Assembly: GCA_014905825.1 (NCBI GenBank)
Contig: JACGCN010000039.1
Coordinates: 419,064-483,063 of the forward strand
Direction of reading: 5' to 3'
DNA: 64,000 nucleotides
Origin: Lyophyllum atratum
Lineage: Eukaryota; Basidiomycota; Agaricomycetes; Agaricales; Lyophyllaceae
The translations under genes were made by a program, and so were the position numbers. Positions 9,027 through 20,700 of the stretch are shown here, piece after piece; the stretch's first letter is position 1; the number at the start of each line of letters is the position of its first letter. The notes below the pieces were generated by a model. That model worked only from the letters and a program-made list of their open reading frames with translations, was not told the DNA's origin and ran no database searches.

Positions 9027-12000
9027 ATGTCTCTAGGCAGTCCTGCCTCTTGGTGGTCAAAGCGCTCAATGCGCGGCAGAGAGAAGAAAAAACAGGCGAG
9101 TCTATTATACTCGAGTTGTCAAAAGCTTGGAATGATCATTGATGACGTTGAATACTCTTTAGTCGTCTACTGAAGCAGCTGAGCAAAAGCAAGACAAGGA
9201 CGATCTAGGAAATCCAACTCGGGGTGAATATGTCCGTGAAGCAGCAAAGGAGTTTCTAAAGGTGATGGAGGCCGTGGCCCAAGGTATCCCTGTTCCTGGA
9301 GTCGGTGCAATTGTGAAGATTGCTACATATATCATCAAAATGTGCGAGGTACCAATCGAAGTCGCTCGCTTCATAGGTGATATTTCTCATTTTTTCCCCA
9401 TCTAGGACAGTCACGCGACTTTGGGACGAGCAGAAGAAGTGAAATTGCGAATCAAAACGTTGGTCGCCGTCTTAGTTGACGAATTGAAGGGCAAAAAGGC
9501 GGACGAGATACAAGAAAAGCTCAAGGCAGATATCTTGTCATTAGAGAAGTGAGAGCCTTTCTAAGTTCACCTCTAATGCCACGGCGAATTTTCTGCTTCC
9601 AGGGACTTGCTGTATATTCAAAGGAAACTCGAAGAAATTTTGTCACAGTCCTCTGCCCTTGTGATACTGTTCAAGAGCTTCAATGAAGAGAAAGTCCAGA
9701 AGTGCGTTGAGCGCTTAAATACTTCATTGGAACGCTTCAATGTACTGTTGCACACTTGAGGCGTCCCGACATGTTGACCAACTTGAACTTTCTGTTTTCA
9801 GCTAACACGCGAAATAAACCATGCCAACCTTCTCGACCGCCTAGAAAAACAGATTCTCGAATTCCACGCGAGCCAACAAGAGCAACGAGAGCAACTCAAA
9901 AGCATTCAATTCGGGATAGATGAGATAAAGCTTCTCCTCGGCGATCGGCCGGATGGTAGCTCGACGTCGCAATCTCACTCGCGGGCTACAATGCCTGCTC
10001 CTACGAGCCTCTTCTACGGGCGAGATCACGTCGTCGCCGATCTCGTGGCGAACCTAACCAATGTGACGGAAGGTAAGAAGAGTCCGCGAATTTGTCTCTT
10101 AGGTCCTGGTGGAATGGGCAAAACGTCAACCGCCCTCGCCGTAATGGCACATCCCGATACCAAGAAGCGTTTTCCTGACACTAATCAGGCCTGGGTGCCG
10201 TGCGTCATGGCGACATCGATTCCACTTTTCCTCGACACACTATCCCAGTCGTTGGGTATCACAAAAACGTCTATAGACCCCCGTAGTGACATTCTTAACG
10301 AGCTCAAATCATCTCCACCACTCGTCCTCCTACTCGATAACTTTGAAACACCGTGGAACATAGATGGGGGCCGAGCAGATACAGAGCGAACTCTTCGCGA
10401 TATTGAACAACTCCCACACGTTACTCTCTTCCTGACAATGCGATCCTCCGCCCCACCCTGCAAGGGGATCCGCTGGCACGCCGTCGATCTCAAGGCTGTC
10501 GATGCTGAGGCCGCGCGCCAAATCTATTCCGAAATATACCCTGCGGGGGAGACGGATCCGAAGCTCCCACAGCTACTCCAACTGGTGGGATATTTGCCAT
10601 TGGCGATTACGTTGATCGCGTCCTTCGGACATTTTACGTCGCTCGGAGCTGAAGACCTTATGAAGCAGTACAATGTAACAGGTACTGCGATGCTTGGTCA
10701 AGGCTCGGATGCGGAGAACAGTATGGACATTTGCATTAGCCTCTCCGTTGACAGTCCGCCTATGAAGCGACATCCCGAGGCATTCGAGCTCCTCGCGATC
10801 CTCGCCATGTTGTCCGTCGGAACCACAGCCAATATGTTGATCACCTGGTGGGCACGTGAGGTTCGGAACGTCGCAGGCGCCCTCCAAGTCCTCGGGGAAA
10901 CATCCCTAGTTGAACGACAAAACACCACTTTCGTTGTCCTTCCTGTCATTCAACGATATGTCCTAGATGCTGCCCGCTTCCCTAGCCATGTGCGCACATC
11001 CATGGTTGAATCGGCGTGCGATTTTTTGGGAAAACATAAATCTTCTCCTGGAGATGCTTTGTACAAGGAAGACACCAAGGCAATTGCTATAGAGGAAAGC
11101 AATCTGCAAGAAATTCTCATGGGGACAACGACACCCACACCTCCTTTGATTGATGCGCTTCTGGTGCTGGCACGGCACCAGCGACACACGAGACCACGCA
11201 CCGACGTTATTGAACATGCCTTCCAGCTTGCGCGCCAGCTGAAGGACCGCCCCGACATCGTTGGGAGAACTATGGAGTGTTACGGCCTCATTTTCTCTAC
11301 CTTCATTCGCGACAACGAAGCCTTGGAACAGTTCACTCTCGCGCGCGAAGTATATCTCTCGATTCCTGACACCAGTCAAGCTGCCATGTGTTTATTACAC
11401 CAGCTCGAGGTGCACAACCACTCGACTCACCCGCGTTTCGCAGAAAATAAGGCACTCATCGAAAAGGCACAAGCTGAATTTGAAGCTGCTCGTGATACTC
11501 ACGGCACTGCGCTCTGTCTATATCATTTAGGCACCTTGGCTTGGCAGAACGCCACATCGTGGCCTTCACCCGCTGAAGAAGTTGCACATGCCGCCGACCT
11601 ACTTGACCGTGCCAAGGCAATGTTTGATGGGCCGCTCCACATCGCCAACTGCTCCTCTGAGCTTGCCAAAAACTATTACTGGGCAGCACAGTATGAGGAG
11701 GCACAAACTCAGGCTGTATCTGCGGCGCAACAATACCAGGAAATTGGATTCTATGACACAGATCCGTCCATTATGCACGCGCGCTCATGTCTTGCCCGGC
11801 GTGACTATGATGGCGGTCTCTTTGTGGTGATTCCAATGCTTGAAACGGCCAAGTCGTACGGCGTGTCCCTTACAATTGCTATGATACTGGAGCTGATAGG
11901 ACTCTTTTGGGCATGTATGGGGAAGAAAGGTGATGCACGAGGTGCTTTCGAGGAATCCTTGCACTATTCATCCACAGTATCAGATGCGGGCGTGATGCAT

Positions 12001-12111
12001 CGTGCTCGTTTCTTTTTGAGGAAATTGTTGGATCCAGGGACGATTCCCGATAGCGAAGAAGAGAGGTATATTGAAATCATATACCCTTTTGATATTGTAG
12101 GCATGCTTTAA
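9027..12111 (+). CDS. STAND/NLR protein: MLKL-like helical N-terminus, NB-ARC, TPR-like C-terminus
   Basis: Five exons, 9027..9095, 9163..9348, 9406..9548, 9603..9741 and 9802..12111, give about 948 residues. Residues about 45-180 form a Leu-rich helical bundle (VPGVGAIVKIA..., TREINHANLLDRLE) resembling the fungal version of the MLKL N-terminal four-helix domain. The NB-ARC ATPase follows, with LGPGGMGKTS (Walker A, about residue 280) and LVLLLDNFET (Walker B, about 353), then a GYLPLAIT motif (GLPL type). The C-terminal third has TPR-like helical pairs. Fungal NLRs of this kind act in non-self recognition and regulated cell death. The start is the least certain part: exon 1 joins through a GC donor at 9096. 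An in-frame ATG further in could be used instead, but would lose part of the bundle. Confidence 0.88.
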
Positions 12112-12520
12112 TTACTTTACTTAGATTGTAGGTACGTGGTAGGCGCCTCATAACTATTGCGTCGACAAGATGCTGTGGTCCCACCCATATCACTTGCGGT
12201 TGCGTCAGGACCCCTTTTCTCTCTCATGAATCGTCATCCCCGGATGTCGCTTCATCTGCTTGATCAAGCTATCACCCAGCTAAAGTCGTTGATCTGCTCA
12301 TTGCATAGCTCCCTAGCTGTCTTTGAAACTCTCTTTGAACCCTGGAACTTCCTCAATAGCCTGGATTGTAGCCCGATGACCTCGTTATTTGTTGCGCTTC
12401 TTCCCGACCCCCTAAACGCAGTACCTTAGCCGTCGCCCCTGTTTGAACTTGAGAAGAGTCCGCTCCAAACATCTTGGACACTCTTCGTCCTGTTCAGCTT
12501 AGCTACCACCAATTGCTCCC
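12112..12520. other. intergenic, NLR to small Cys protein
   Basis: Three-prime region of the NLR gene and upstream region of the next gene. A 90-codon frame at 12157 has no recognisable content and is not supported. Confidence 0.45.
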
Positions 12521-13053
12521 ATGGCCATGCCCACAAGCGCACTAATAACGCCCTCCGATGCGGAAGAAAGGACTTCAAATAACTCCAACGACGAGTGGCC
12601 CTGCCCAAGGCCCGATCAGGAGGAGGACGCTGACTGGGAGTGGCCCCCTAAAATAGACCCAAGCGTCAGCGACGACTACAATGGCCACGGGCACGGCGCA
12701 CAAGCTAAGATAGGTTCGCTTCAGCCTCGGCCGCCCATCCTGCCGCGTCACTGACCCAGAGGTATATAGACTTCATCTCATATATCATCGCGCATGCGCC
12801 AGCACCGGGGTGCGGATTCTGCGACGTCGATTGCGTTTCCGCGATCGAGTACGCGATACCTGTGTGGACATTGCAGGTGATGGTACCACGCACGGAGGGT
12901 TTCTTCTGGGAAGAATATGGCAATGCTGCTAGGTATCCTGATGGTGTGGGACATATCTGTCTGCGTTGTTATCGAAGGGTGCTTCAGGAGCAGCTGAAAC
13001 GACCACAGTGGGGCAATTCTATCGGTATCAATGGATGGGAGTCAGTAGAGTAG
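12521..13053 (+). CDS. hypothetical protein with two Cys pairs (possible zinc site)
   Basis: Two exons, 12521..12713 and 12770..13053, encode 158 residues. The first exon is acidic and Trp/Pro-rich (DEEWP-like repeats, DWEWPPK). The second carries CGFCDVDC and, about 70 residues later, HICLRCYRR. Together these could form a CxxC-CxxC metal site. The spliced frame is open over the whole second exon and the junction phase fits (phase 1). I do not recognise the family. It converges on TAF11. Confidence 0.55.
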
Positions 13054-13476
13054 TCCTGAATGTAGTCGTGACATATATAGGTCGGTGATTCGTTCTCGTC
13101 GTTCGTCTGCGTATCCAGCGGAGGTTCCTAGACTTCAGATGGATAACGCGATGCCAATATACAGCGGTCATGATGTTTGCATTGTCCTGCTAGCTATATA
13201 AACAGTAGACAGCACTCTAATAAACGCGGATGAGAACAGATTAATACATGGTCATTATGTAGGTCATGAAAAGTACCAGCTCGAAAGTCTGTATGGCATC
13301 TGTGAGCCAAAAATTAAGGAACATATCAGCCCCTAAATTGTATAAGCAACGGATATAGGTGTCTACACTCAGAATTATCAGCATAAGAAACAATAGCAAC
13401 ATATGCAAACGTGCTTGACCTCCTGATCTTCAAGAAAATCAATGACAAGAGTAGCATCGCTTGGGGACTCCATAGT
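13054..13476. other. convergent intergenic region
   Basis: AT-richer sequence between the 3' ends of the Cys-pair gene and TAF11. No coding signal or repeat is apparent. Confidence 0.5.
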
Positions 13477-14745
13477 TTATCGTACAAAGAGCTTCTTCGA
13501 CCTCAGGGGCCGTGCGGCACCTACGCGCCCCGTTTCATCCTGGTATATCCTGTATGCCTCTCGTAGGTGGTCTGGTGACAGTGGGCCGGTCTCCCCTCGC
13601 CGCTTTTGAACTGCGCGAGCTATAAAAAGTGAATCGTTAGAAGATCCGGAGGGGAAAGGGTTGGGGGATGGGACGGACCCTTCTCCACGATTTCGCCGAC
13701 AAAGACTTTTGAAAAGCCGGCCACGATTTGTGCCACGGGTTGTGAGACTTGTTGACCGATGGTCTGTTGGATGACCTGATGATGCGCGCGCAATGTGAGC
13801 AACGGGAAGCAGCGTTGTCTCGAATCAACGTACCTTCCGAACTGCTTGTTTCGGTAGCGCATGTCTTCGATATGCTTCAAATCGCTCATATTGCGCCGGA
13901 TTGAAGTTGTCCATTAACACCCTATACGAAAACGTTCAGAATGATCCACGTGCACCTAAGTCCTACACTACGCACTTGAGGTTATCCTTTGACTGGCTCT
14001 GCCACGAGAGTTGGGCTGAATAATCATCATCTGCCATCGCGGGCAGAGCTTCCTCCTCGCCATCACCTTCGTCTTCACCCGTTCCAGGCGGCCGAGAAAG
14101 TGGTGTTGCACCTGTCCCAATTGCACCTGCTCCAGCAGGTAGAATGGGCCCTGCGGCTCCAGAGAGGCTAAGAAGCCCTGCTGTATTCAGAGAAGGCATC
14201 GCAGACCCAGAAGCTGATCCAGACCCCGAGGCAGACCCGGAAGGCATGGCGTAGTTCAAGGAGCTCATAGCAGGCGTGGCGGTTGCACCTGCATTCACAT
14301 CATACGATGTAGCAGCTGCCTGCGTTGACTGTCCTTGTGAGTTTGCGATTGTGGAGGCATATGCAGTCGACGTTGAAGAGGTTATAGCCGTAGTCCCAGT
14401 CCCGTTTCCATTTCCATTTCCACTCCCACTCGCAACAGCACCCCCAGCCCCCGCTTGTGTCTGTCCCGGCATGGCCCAATGTACGTGGGGAAATTGTGGC
14501 GACGAGAAAGCAGGGCTTGCTGTACCGACTCGATTCTCCTGTGGCGACGTCCTGGGCGTTGTTGTGCCCACCCCCGCCGCTCCACCGCGCGGCTTGCGAC
14601 CGCGTTTCGCACCTGTTAGGGCGCCCCTCGGTCGTCCGCGAGTAGCTGGAGTTGGCGTAGAGAATGCATTATATCCTGGTGTATCCGGCGTAGGACTCTG
14701 GGCAGAGAATGCGCCAGGGTTGAATGGGGTCGTTGGTGCATTCAT
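13477..14745 (-). CDS. TAF11: TFIID subunit TAF11 (histone-fold)
   Basis: Four exons, 14745..13976, 13921..13834, 13775..13679 and 13619..13477, encode 365 residues. TAF11 pairs with TAF13 through a histone fold inside TFIID. The diagnostic C-terminal region reads MDNFNPAQYERFEAYRRHAL, then IGQQVSQPVAQIVAGFSK, VFVGEIVEKA and GPLSPDHLREAYR, all conserved in TAFII28. The N-terminal 250 residues are disordered, with an AT-hook-like RGRKPRGG and long Ala/Gly/Ser tracts including GNGNGNG and repeated SGS. An acidic patch (DEGDGEEE) precedes the fold. It is divergent to the F-box gene, with only 93 bases between start codons. Confidence 0.96.
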
Positions 14746-14838
14746 GGTGGTAGGAGAGAGACGATGTCACGTGCGAATCATGATGGTCCTCGACTCGGAC
14801 TTCGCTCCACCACCACAGCACTGACTCCCGCTCACATC
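14746..14838. promoter_or_regulatory. short bidirectional promoter region, TAF11 / F-box gene
   Basis: Only 93 bases separate the TAF11 start (14745, minus) from the chosen F-box start (14839, plus), so the core promoters must overlap. It contains a gtcacgtgc E-box-like core near 14767. Confidence 0.45.
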
Positions 14839-16436
14839 ATGATGAAGTTTGGGCTCATTGAGTGTCCTGAAGATTTACACCTAGAAATACTGGCCCACCT
14901 GGATCTATCTGATGTACTGACTGTTCTCCGCGCAAGTATGTTCCCCTTCACCAGATACCCATATCCTAATCATGCATCATAATTTTTTAGCTATGTTCAT
15001 CGTTTCGGAAACTGGGGGAAAATCGGGTACTCTGGATAAGTCTTTTAGAGCGCACTGAGGCTCGCAGGCCCATTGCATGTCCCCGCGGGACCGATCTGAG
15101 AAAACTTGATATGCAAGCTTTACGAAATATCGCTCGCCGGACCGATCAGCTTGAACAGAATTGGAGCCGACAGAGTCCCCGTGTTACGGGGAGCGTCAAA
15201 ATACCGATGAGCAAGCGTTGGGGTCAAACTTTAATGCTTGCTACTATACCTGGGACGTCCCTGATCATCAACTGTGCTTCTAAAATTGACGAGGACGTCT
15301 TGCTTTTATGCTCCTTCGACGACCGACGAATACGGATAAATATTCACTCTATGGGCACACTCCATGGTTACGCATCTTACGACGATAACGGCAGGTTTCT
15401 CATCGCTATCACTGCTAGACCGTCGCGAGGTTTCCCCGAGGAGTGCGTCCGTTACCTCTGCTCCACCTTGCCTCTGACACCGATAGCGCTATCGCAGTCA
15501 ATACTTGTGCATATTTTCAATAACATACGAATGGTGTCAAACACCAGAGATACAAAAAGTCTATCAAACGTCAGTTGCCGAATATTCGGATCTAGCGTGG
15601 AAGATGTTTCTGTACAAGGATGTCCTTTTCTACATGTGGGAGAGCCTAATCGGCAGGCACGAGATTCGCGCTTTCAACTACAACACCAATAAGCAGGTTG
15701 TTATTCCCCTCGAACACGATATACGCTGGGTCTGGGTAAGACTCGTTCTCTGAAAGGCTCGTGGCGTGCTATTGATTTTTACGGTTTGAAGGCTGATGGC
15801 CCACCATGTTGCACCATCTCTGAAGGCATTCCTGTTATAACGTACGCCTTTGGAAAAACTTATGGCGTCTATCGGTGCCCAATAGAGCTCTTTCCTGGGT
15901 CGACTACGCCAACGCAGGAAAGGCTCCCACTTCACGACCTTGAATGTGTGGACGAGGTTGACTCTCCCGTGCTGCCGAGGCCCGACTCGCTCTATCTGTA
16001 CCCTGCAGCCGAGGACGCCATGCTCTTCCCATCACCTTTGGGCTATCATGTGTTCGTCTACGGATATCATATGTCGGAGAGATCGCAAGGACTCGCAAAT
16101 GGGACTTTCACAGTTGTCGAATTTTTGCCTGCTCATACGAGCGTCTCCGCCAGGGTCGAGCTGCAAAAAGCATATCATCTGATGGTCCTGTCTCCATCTG
16201 GTTCCTATGCATTGCTATCCACCAGCACTGTAGAATCGCACAAGGCAGATGTGGATATCATCCTCTTACGATTCATTTCAGAGCCCGCGGACATCGAGGT
16301 CCGCCGGATTGCGTTGCCTTCCGAGACCTGCAGCGATCTTCGGACTGCCTCGGTTCTCATTGACGAGAGGATCGGAGTTATCTATATCGATGATGTTGGG
16401 ACCCCAAGCTCTTTGATCGCAGTCCAGTTTACCTGA
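14839..16436 (+). CDS. F-box protein
   Basis: Four exons, 14839..14931, 14991..15442, 15498..15735 and 15792..16436, encode 475 residues. The F-box is at the N-terminus: LIECPEDLHLEILAHLDLSD, then VLR-LCSSFRKLGENRVLW across intron 1. F-box proteins recruit substrates to SCF ubiquitin ligases. The rest is rich in beta-strand-like blocks (for example DEDVLLLCSFDDRRI and SGSYALLSTS) as in mushroom F-box proteins with propeller-like C-termini, but no repeat could be proven. Intron 1 uses a GC donor (gcaagt at 14932); the nearby GT choice puts exon 2 in the wrong frame for the F-box. An upstream in-frame ATG at 14764 exists, but would leave only 18 bases to TAF11, so 14839 is preferred. Confidence 0.75.
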
Positions 16437-16640
16437 GTAAGTGGAGTCTAGTTAATGGTAATGCACAGCTCACTTCTCAGGGAACAGGAGGGCTGCGGTG
16501 ACCGTCATGGACATGCGTAAGTCACCCTTGACAAGTCCATAGTGATAGTGATAGTGATATTACCCACGGGCGGTCCCGACGAGGAACATGTGGGGTTTCC
16601 GTACTACGTACATGCATCAAATGTACACTACGGACGCAAG

Positions 16641-17154
16641 CTAACCATTGCCGCTATGATATACGGAATCGCACGGGTTAGTGTAGCTACGCGGGATTCA
16701 ACGAGACAGATGTGAATGTTTGATAACCAATAGGTAACAGTGGGATAGGGATGGTGGTGTTCCGCCGCGCAAACTCGCTGTTTTCCGCCTCAGCAAGTCG
16801 AGTGTCTGGCTTATGCTTCACCACAAAATCCTTCCCAATCCGCCCAACGCCTGTGACCCAGTTGAAATCGTTGGACGGATGATGCAGAAGGTTTAGGATA
16901 TCATGGGGTTGGAATGAGAATCCGTCAGCGCGCATAAGGACTTCAGGTTCAGTCGCGGCGTGACAGTGATTACAGTTATAGCACGGCTCCTCCATGGGGA
17001 ACAGCGTAGTCGTCGTCAATGCAAGTAGAGAGTGGTGGCAGACGAAGGTGGCGAAAGTTGAGTCATATCTATCTCCTTTTGCGTGCATATGTGTCTGTCT
17101 CTCCACTGCAGAATCAAGTCGTGGTGATCCGATAATGCTGGTCTGCATACTCAC
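16641..17154 (-). CDS. truncated aminoglycoside-phosphotransferase-like protein (N-terminal part only)
   Basis: Two exons, 17154..16739 and 16686..16641, would give about 152 residues. The segment IGKDFVVKHKPDTRLAEAE followed by ARRNTTIPIP resembles the opening of fungal APH-type kinases: the VVK lysine strand, the LAEA helix and TSIPVP. The catalytic HxD and DxD parts are absent, and the frame closes just after the IPIP motif. It may be a decayed gene end or a short derivative. The window 16437-16640 and the stretch to the next gene show no remaining kinase sequence. Confidence 0.38.
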
Positions 17155-17724
17155 CCAAATACCTTGAGGCTCGGAATGTGGTTCTCCTGTGGCGGTACTT
17201 ATGTCGCACTACCTCGCGGTTTGCTACATCAAGTTTTTCTATAGGCATCCCGTTAGGGTGCCCTTTTAAGCTCGATGCAGGGAAAGGGGTCTGCGCAAAT
17301 CTTGAGAAACCGCCACTCGTAACCCCATTCGTAGTTCAACTGCTCATATTCCCTGTTTCCTTTCTCTGGATGTTTTGGGGAAGGCGCCAGGGTAGTATAT
17401 AATCTTGATCCCTCTAGATCTCAGACGCTGGTCATGCTTGGCAGTCTTTTTTCCAGATAATGAATAAGTTGTACTTGATCCTATTTCCATGTTCCTCGGC
17501 ATCAGTGGTAACTTGAATACTTTATGTCCCGCAAGCCTTTTCCATCACTGAATAGTGTATCTGAATCCCTCCTAACCGGTATGTAGGTCGAGTCCTTCCA
17601 GGCACGTAACACGTTTTGCCTCTTTGGGCCTGTTATGTTCTGACATCAATGCCAAATAGTGGTTGACCGTTCAGTGCAACTGGCTCGCGATGAAATTTCA
17701 TAGTCCCCCTTGTCCGTGACGGTT
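17155..17724. other. intergenic, upstream of Nup192
   Basis: Upstream region of the nucleoporin gene. Short frames here lack recognisable content. A tagtga microsatellite lies further left, near 16538-16560. Confidence 0.45.
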
Positions 17725-20700
17725 ATGTCAAGCGAGCGCGCGAAAAGATCTAACCTGGTTGATGTGTACGTGTATACATTTTATGTCTGCTCTGGTGTAC
17801 TAACTTTGAACAGGACATACCAACAGCTTCACTCGATATTGTCGGGGCACCATGAGGGCGTGCATCCGGACCAGATCACAGAGTACCTCGAGCCTCGGAA
17901 GGCACAGCTCAAACAGCTGTCTCAACCCTTTGGAAGGCCATCGGACGCGTCGCGCAAGAAGATCGAGTCGGGTTCAGTGGTTTTAGCAGATGGTGTTACC
18001 TTGCGAGTCGAGGATCCCGACAAAGAGTTCGTCTTCGCCATTAGCAACAAATTCGAAATCGACGAGGTTCAAGCCCTTGTATTGATGCGCTCATTTCTCT
18101 ACAACGAAGGCCTACCTCCCACTGCGGAGTCCGCGTCCACGACTTCTATGGTTGCAGAACTTGTCGAGGCCATCACCCCCTTCTACTACTCCGAACGACT
18201 CTTTCTCTTCCGTATATTCATCCCACTGTTCCGCGCCCTTGAAAACCCGGAAGACCCGATCTACCCCGTGGCCACCAAATTCTTGCCTGAACTCATACCA
18301 GATGGCCCTGCATTTGCCCAATCACTCATGAGCGAGATTGTGGCGAAGATGAGGGAGAAATTGCCAGATTCGATGAATGGGCAACCCAAGGTCGCGTCGC
18401 GGTGGGCAAAACAGAACGCCAGGGAGCAGTTAGTGATGTCGGAAGTGCTCTTCTGGGCAATGTGGGGATTCGTACCATGTAGCGGGCCTCTGGTGGAGAA
18501 GATCCTCGAGACAGGATATAAAAGGAACCTGGGTAACCTGCAAGAAAACACGCGGTTGCTGCTAGATGAGGAAGGCCAATCTATCCTGGATGACCTCATA
18601 GCGCTTTGGCAACTCCTTATGGTCGAGGTACTTGAACTCGAGACGATAGGCGACCCCGGTGCGCCTGAGATTTCGGAAAATCCAACCCAGAGAGACATAT
18701 ACACGTCATCTCCTGACTCGCTGCTGCGGATACACAAGATGGTGTGGGAGCACAGAACGCTACCTCTCCATATCTGCACAACCCTCGCATGGGCGTTCGT
18801 GCTTTCGCGATTCGTAAAGCGGAAAGCGGAACTTAGGGAAATCCCAGATTCGTACCACGCGTTTTTCACGAATATCATGCCTGACCGGACCTCACCTAAG
18901 GCAGCACACGAGGAGCTGACGGAGATATGCCTGGATGACAGGATGCATTTATTTCGCGGGCTCTCCGGTCTACTGACGAACTCGCCGCTTTTCGTAACTT
19001 CTGCTGCATGGAAGAGGGGATCAACCGTGACGGACCCGAACGCCATCGCATTTCGGTCTGTTCTAAAAGGTGTGTGTTTCTGCCTAATTTCGCGTATCTA
19101 ATTCGGCACTAACGCTACGCCGATCAAGGTCTTGTCATTGCACTCGTGGAGCTTGTCCCCGTCGAGGAAATCCCCAACTTTGATGCCCTCGTCGATGTAT
19201 GGGTCTCACTGTTTGGGCGCAGCGAGAGCCAGTCCATCTCCGGAATCTGCGCTCAATACTGGCAGGCCGACTGGCACAACGGTATCGCGCGTCGCGCCAT
19301 CTTCGACGTTGCCCGATCGCGCTTCCCCGTCCACTTCAAACCCCTCATCCGCCTCCTCCGTGCCATGACTGCCTCCGGTTTCCTTGACGACGACACCCTT
19401 TCCATCGCTGACCACACCACGGAAAGTGAAAGTGTTTCCGAGGAACGCGAGATCTGCGCTAGCCATGTATTTTACTATTTCGACAAGCTTCCCACATTTA
19501 CCCAGGTCATTCCGCTTAGTGCTTGTACGGGCGCCCATGCTTTGTATGAAAAACAGGATCGCCAAATCCATCCCACCATCACGTACACCAATACGCGGCC
19601 TATCAAGCTGCCTGGCGGGAGTATACTCCCCGCACGCTCCACAGGGCGTTGCCTGACTGACGGTGGCGACCCGATCGTCGTCATGTGGCAGCACGAGCAC
19701 TCGGGGTGGAAAGTGGTGTTGGAGCTCCTGACGGACTACGTCAACCGTCGGCGGATGCTCTCCGGGCCTGGGGCAGGTGCTGGGGGTGCGTATCAGGATG
19801 TATCGTTTGGGCGGCGGGGAGGCTCGCAAGTGAAGGTGGTCAGACTAGAGGACGTGGGTATAGATCCCGAAGAGATAGGGGACCAGGAAACAGTCATGCA
19901 TTGCCTCGACCTTGTGCGAAGTCTCATCCAAGGCAACCCAGCGCAAGCGGAGCAGTTGATGCAGACGTTGGAGGCGGGTGAGCCCGTCGTAGCCCATACC
20001 ATGACGGAGGCCCAGCCACCGGACCTTGTGCAGCTTACGACGATGATACTTGAGGACGCGCTGTCGCAGACGGACCCACGTGCCAGAGCACAACCCCGCC
20101 CTCAGCTCATCACCTCTGCCATGAGCGTGTTATCAGCTTTGCTTGCGCTCCCGAACTACTCCAATAGGGTGTGGCTATATATCCGTTCCACGACAGCCTT
20201 GTTTGGCAACGACCGCACTGCAGGTTTTGCCTCAGGTGCACTGGCGGCTGAACGCGCGACGGGACACTATACCATGACGCTTGCCCTTCTGCACCTCGTG
20301 CAACAGCTGTTCCGCGAGGCAGCTGCATCCGTGCTGTCTGACAACCCTCGATTGCAGCAACTCAAAGAGGATGTCTTACTCCGTGCAGCACGTTTCATAC
20401 ATAACGAGATCTGGGTCGAGCACTTGGGATGGAAGTACACCCAGCTGGCGGATCGTTTTGAAATTGGGAGGCGGGTGACGGTGTTCTATGTTGAAGTTTT
20501 AGAGCATGCCCCGCCAGTACTAGAAGAGCGTCCATTTGCAGCTCTCAGTCAAGCTGTTGTCGATGTTCTCCTGTTCAAGGCGACAAGCTCAACCATCAAC
20601 CCCGTAGTGTCATCCATCAATTCTGGTGACCAGAGCCTCAAGAACTTGTACGCGTCCCGTCGGTATGGGGATGCTCGACGCCTCATCTCACTCCTCGAGG

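Noticed and set aside
14276..14824. 182-codon plus-strand frame
   Set aside because: Antisense to the low-complexity N-terminus of TAF11 and without any independent motif.
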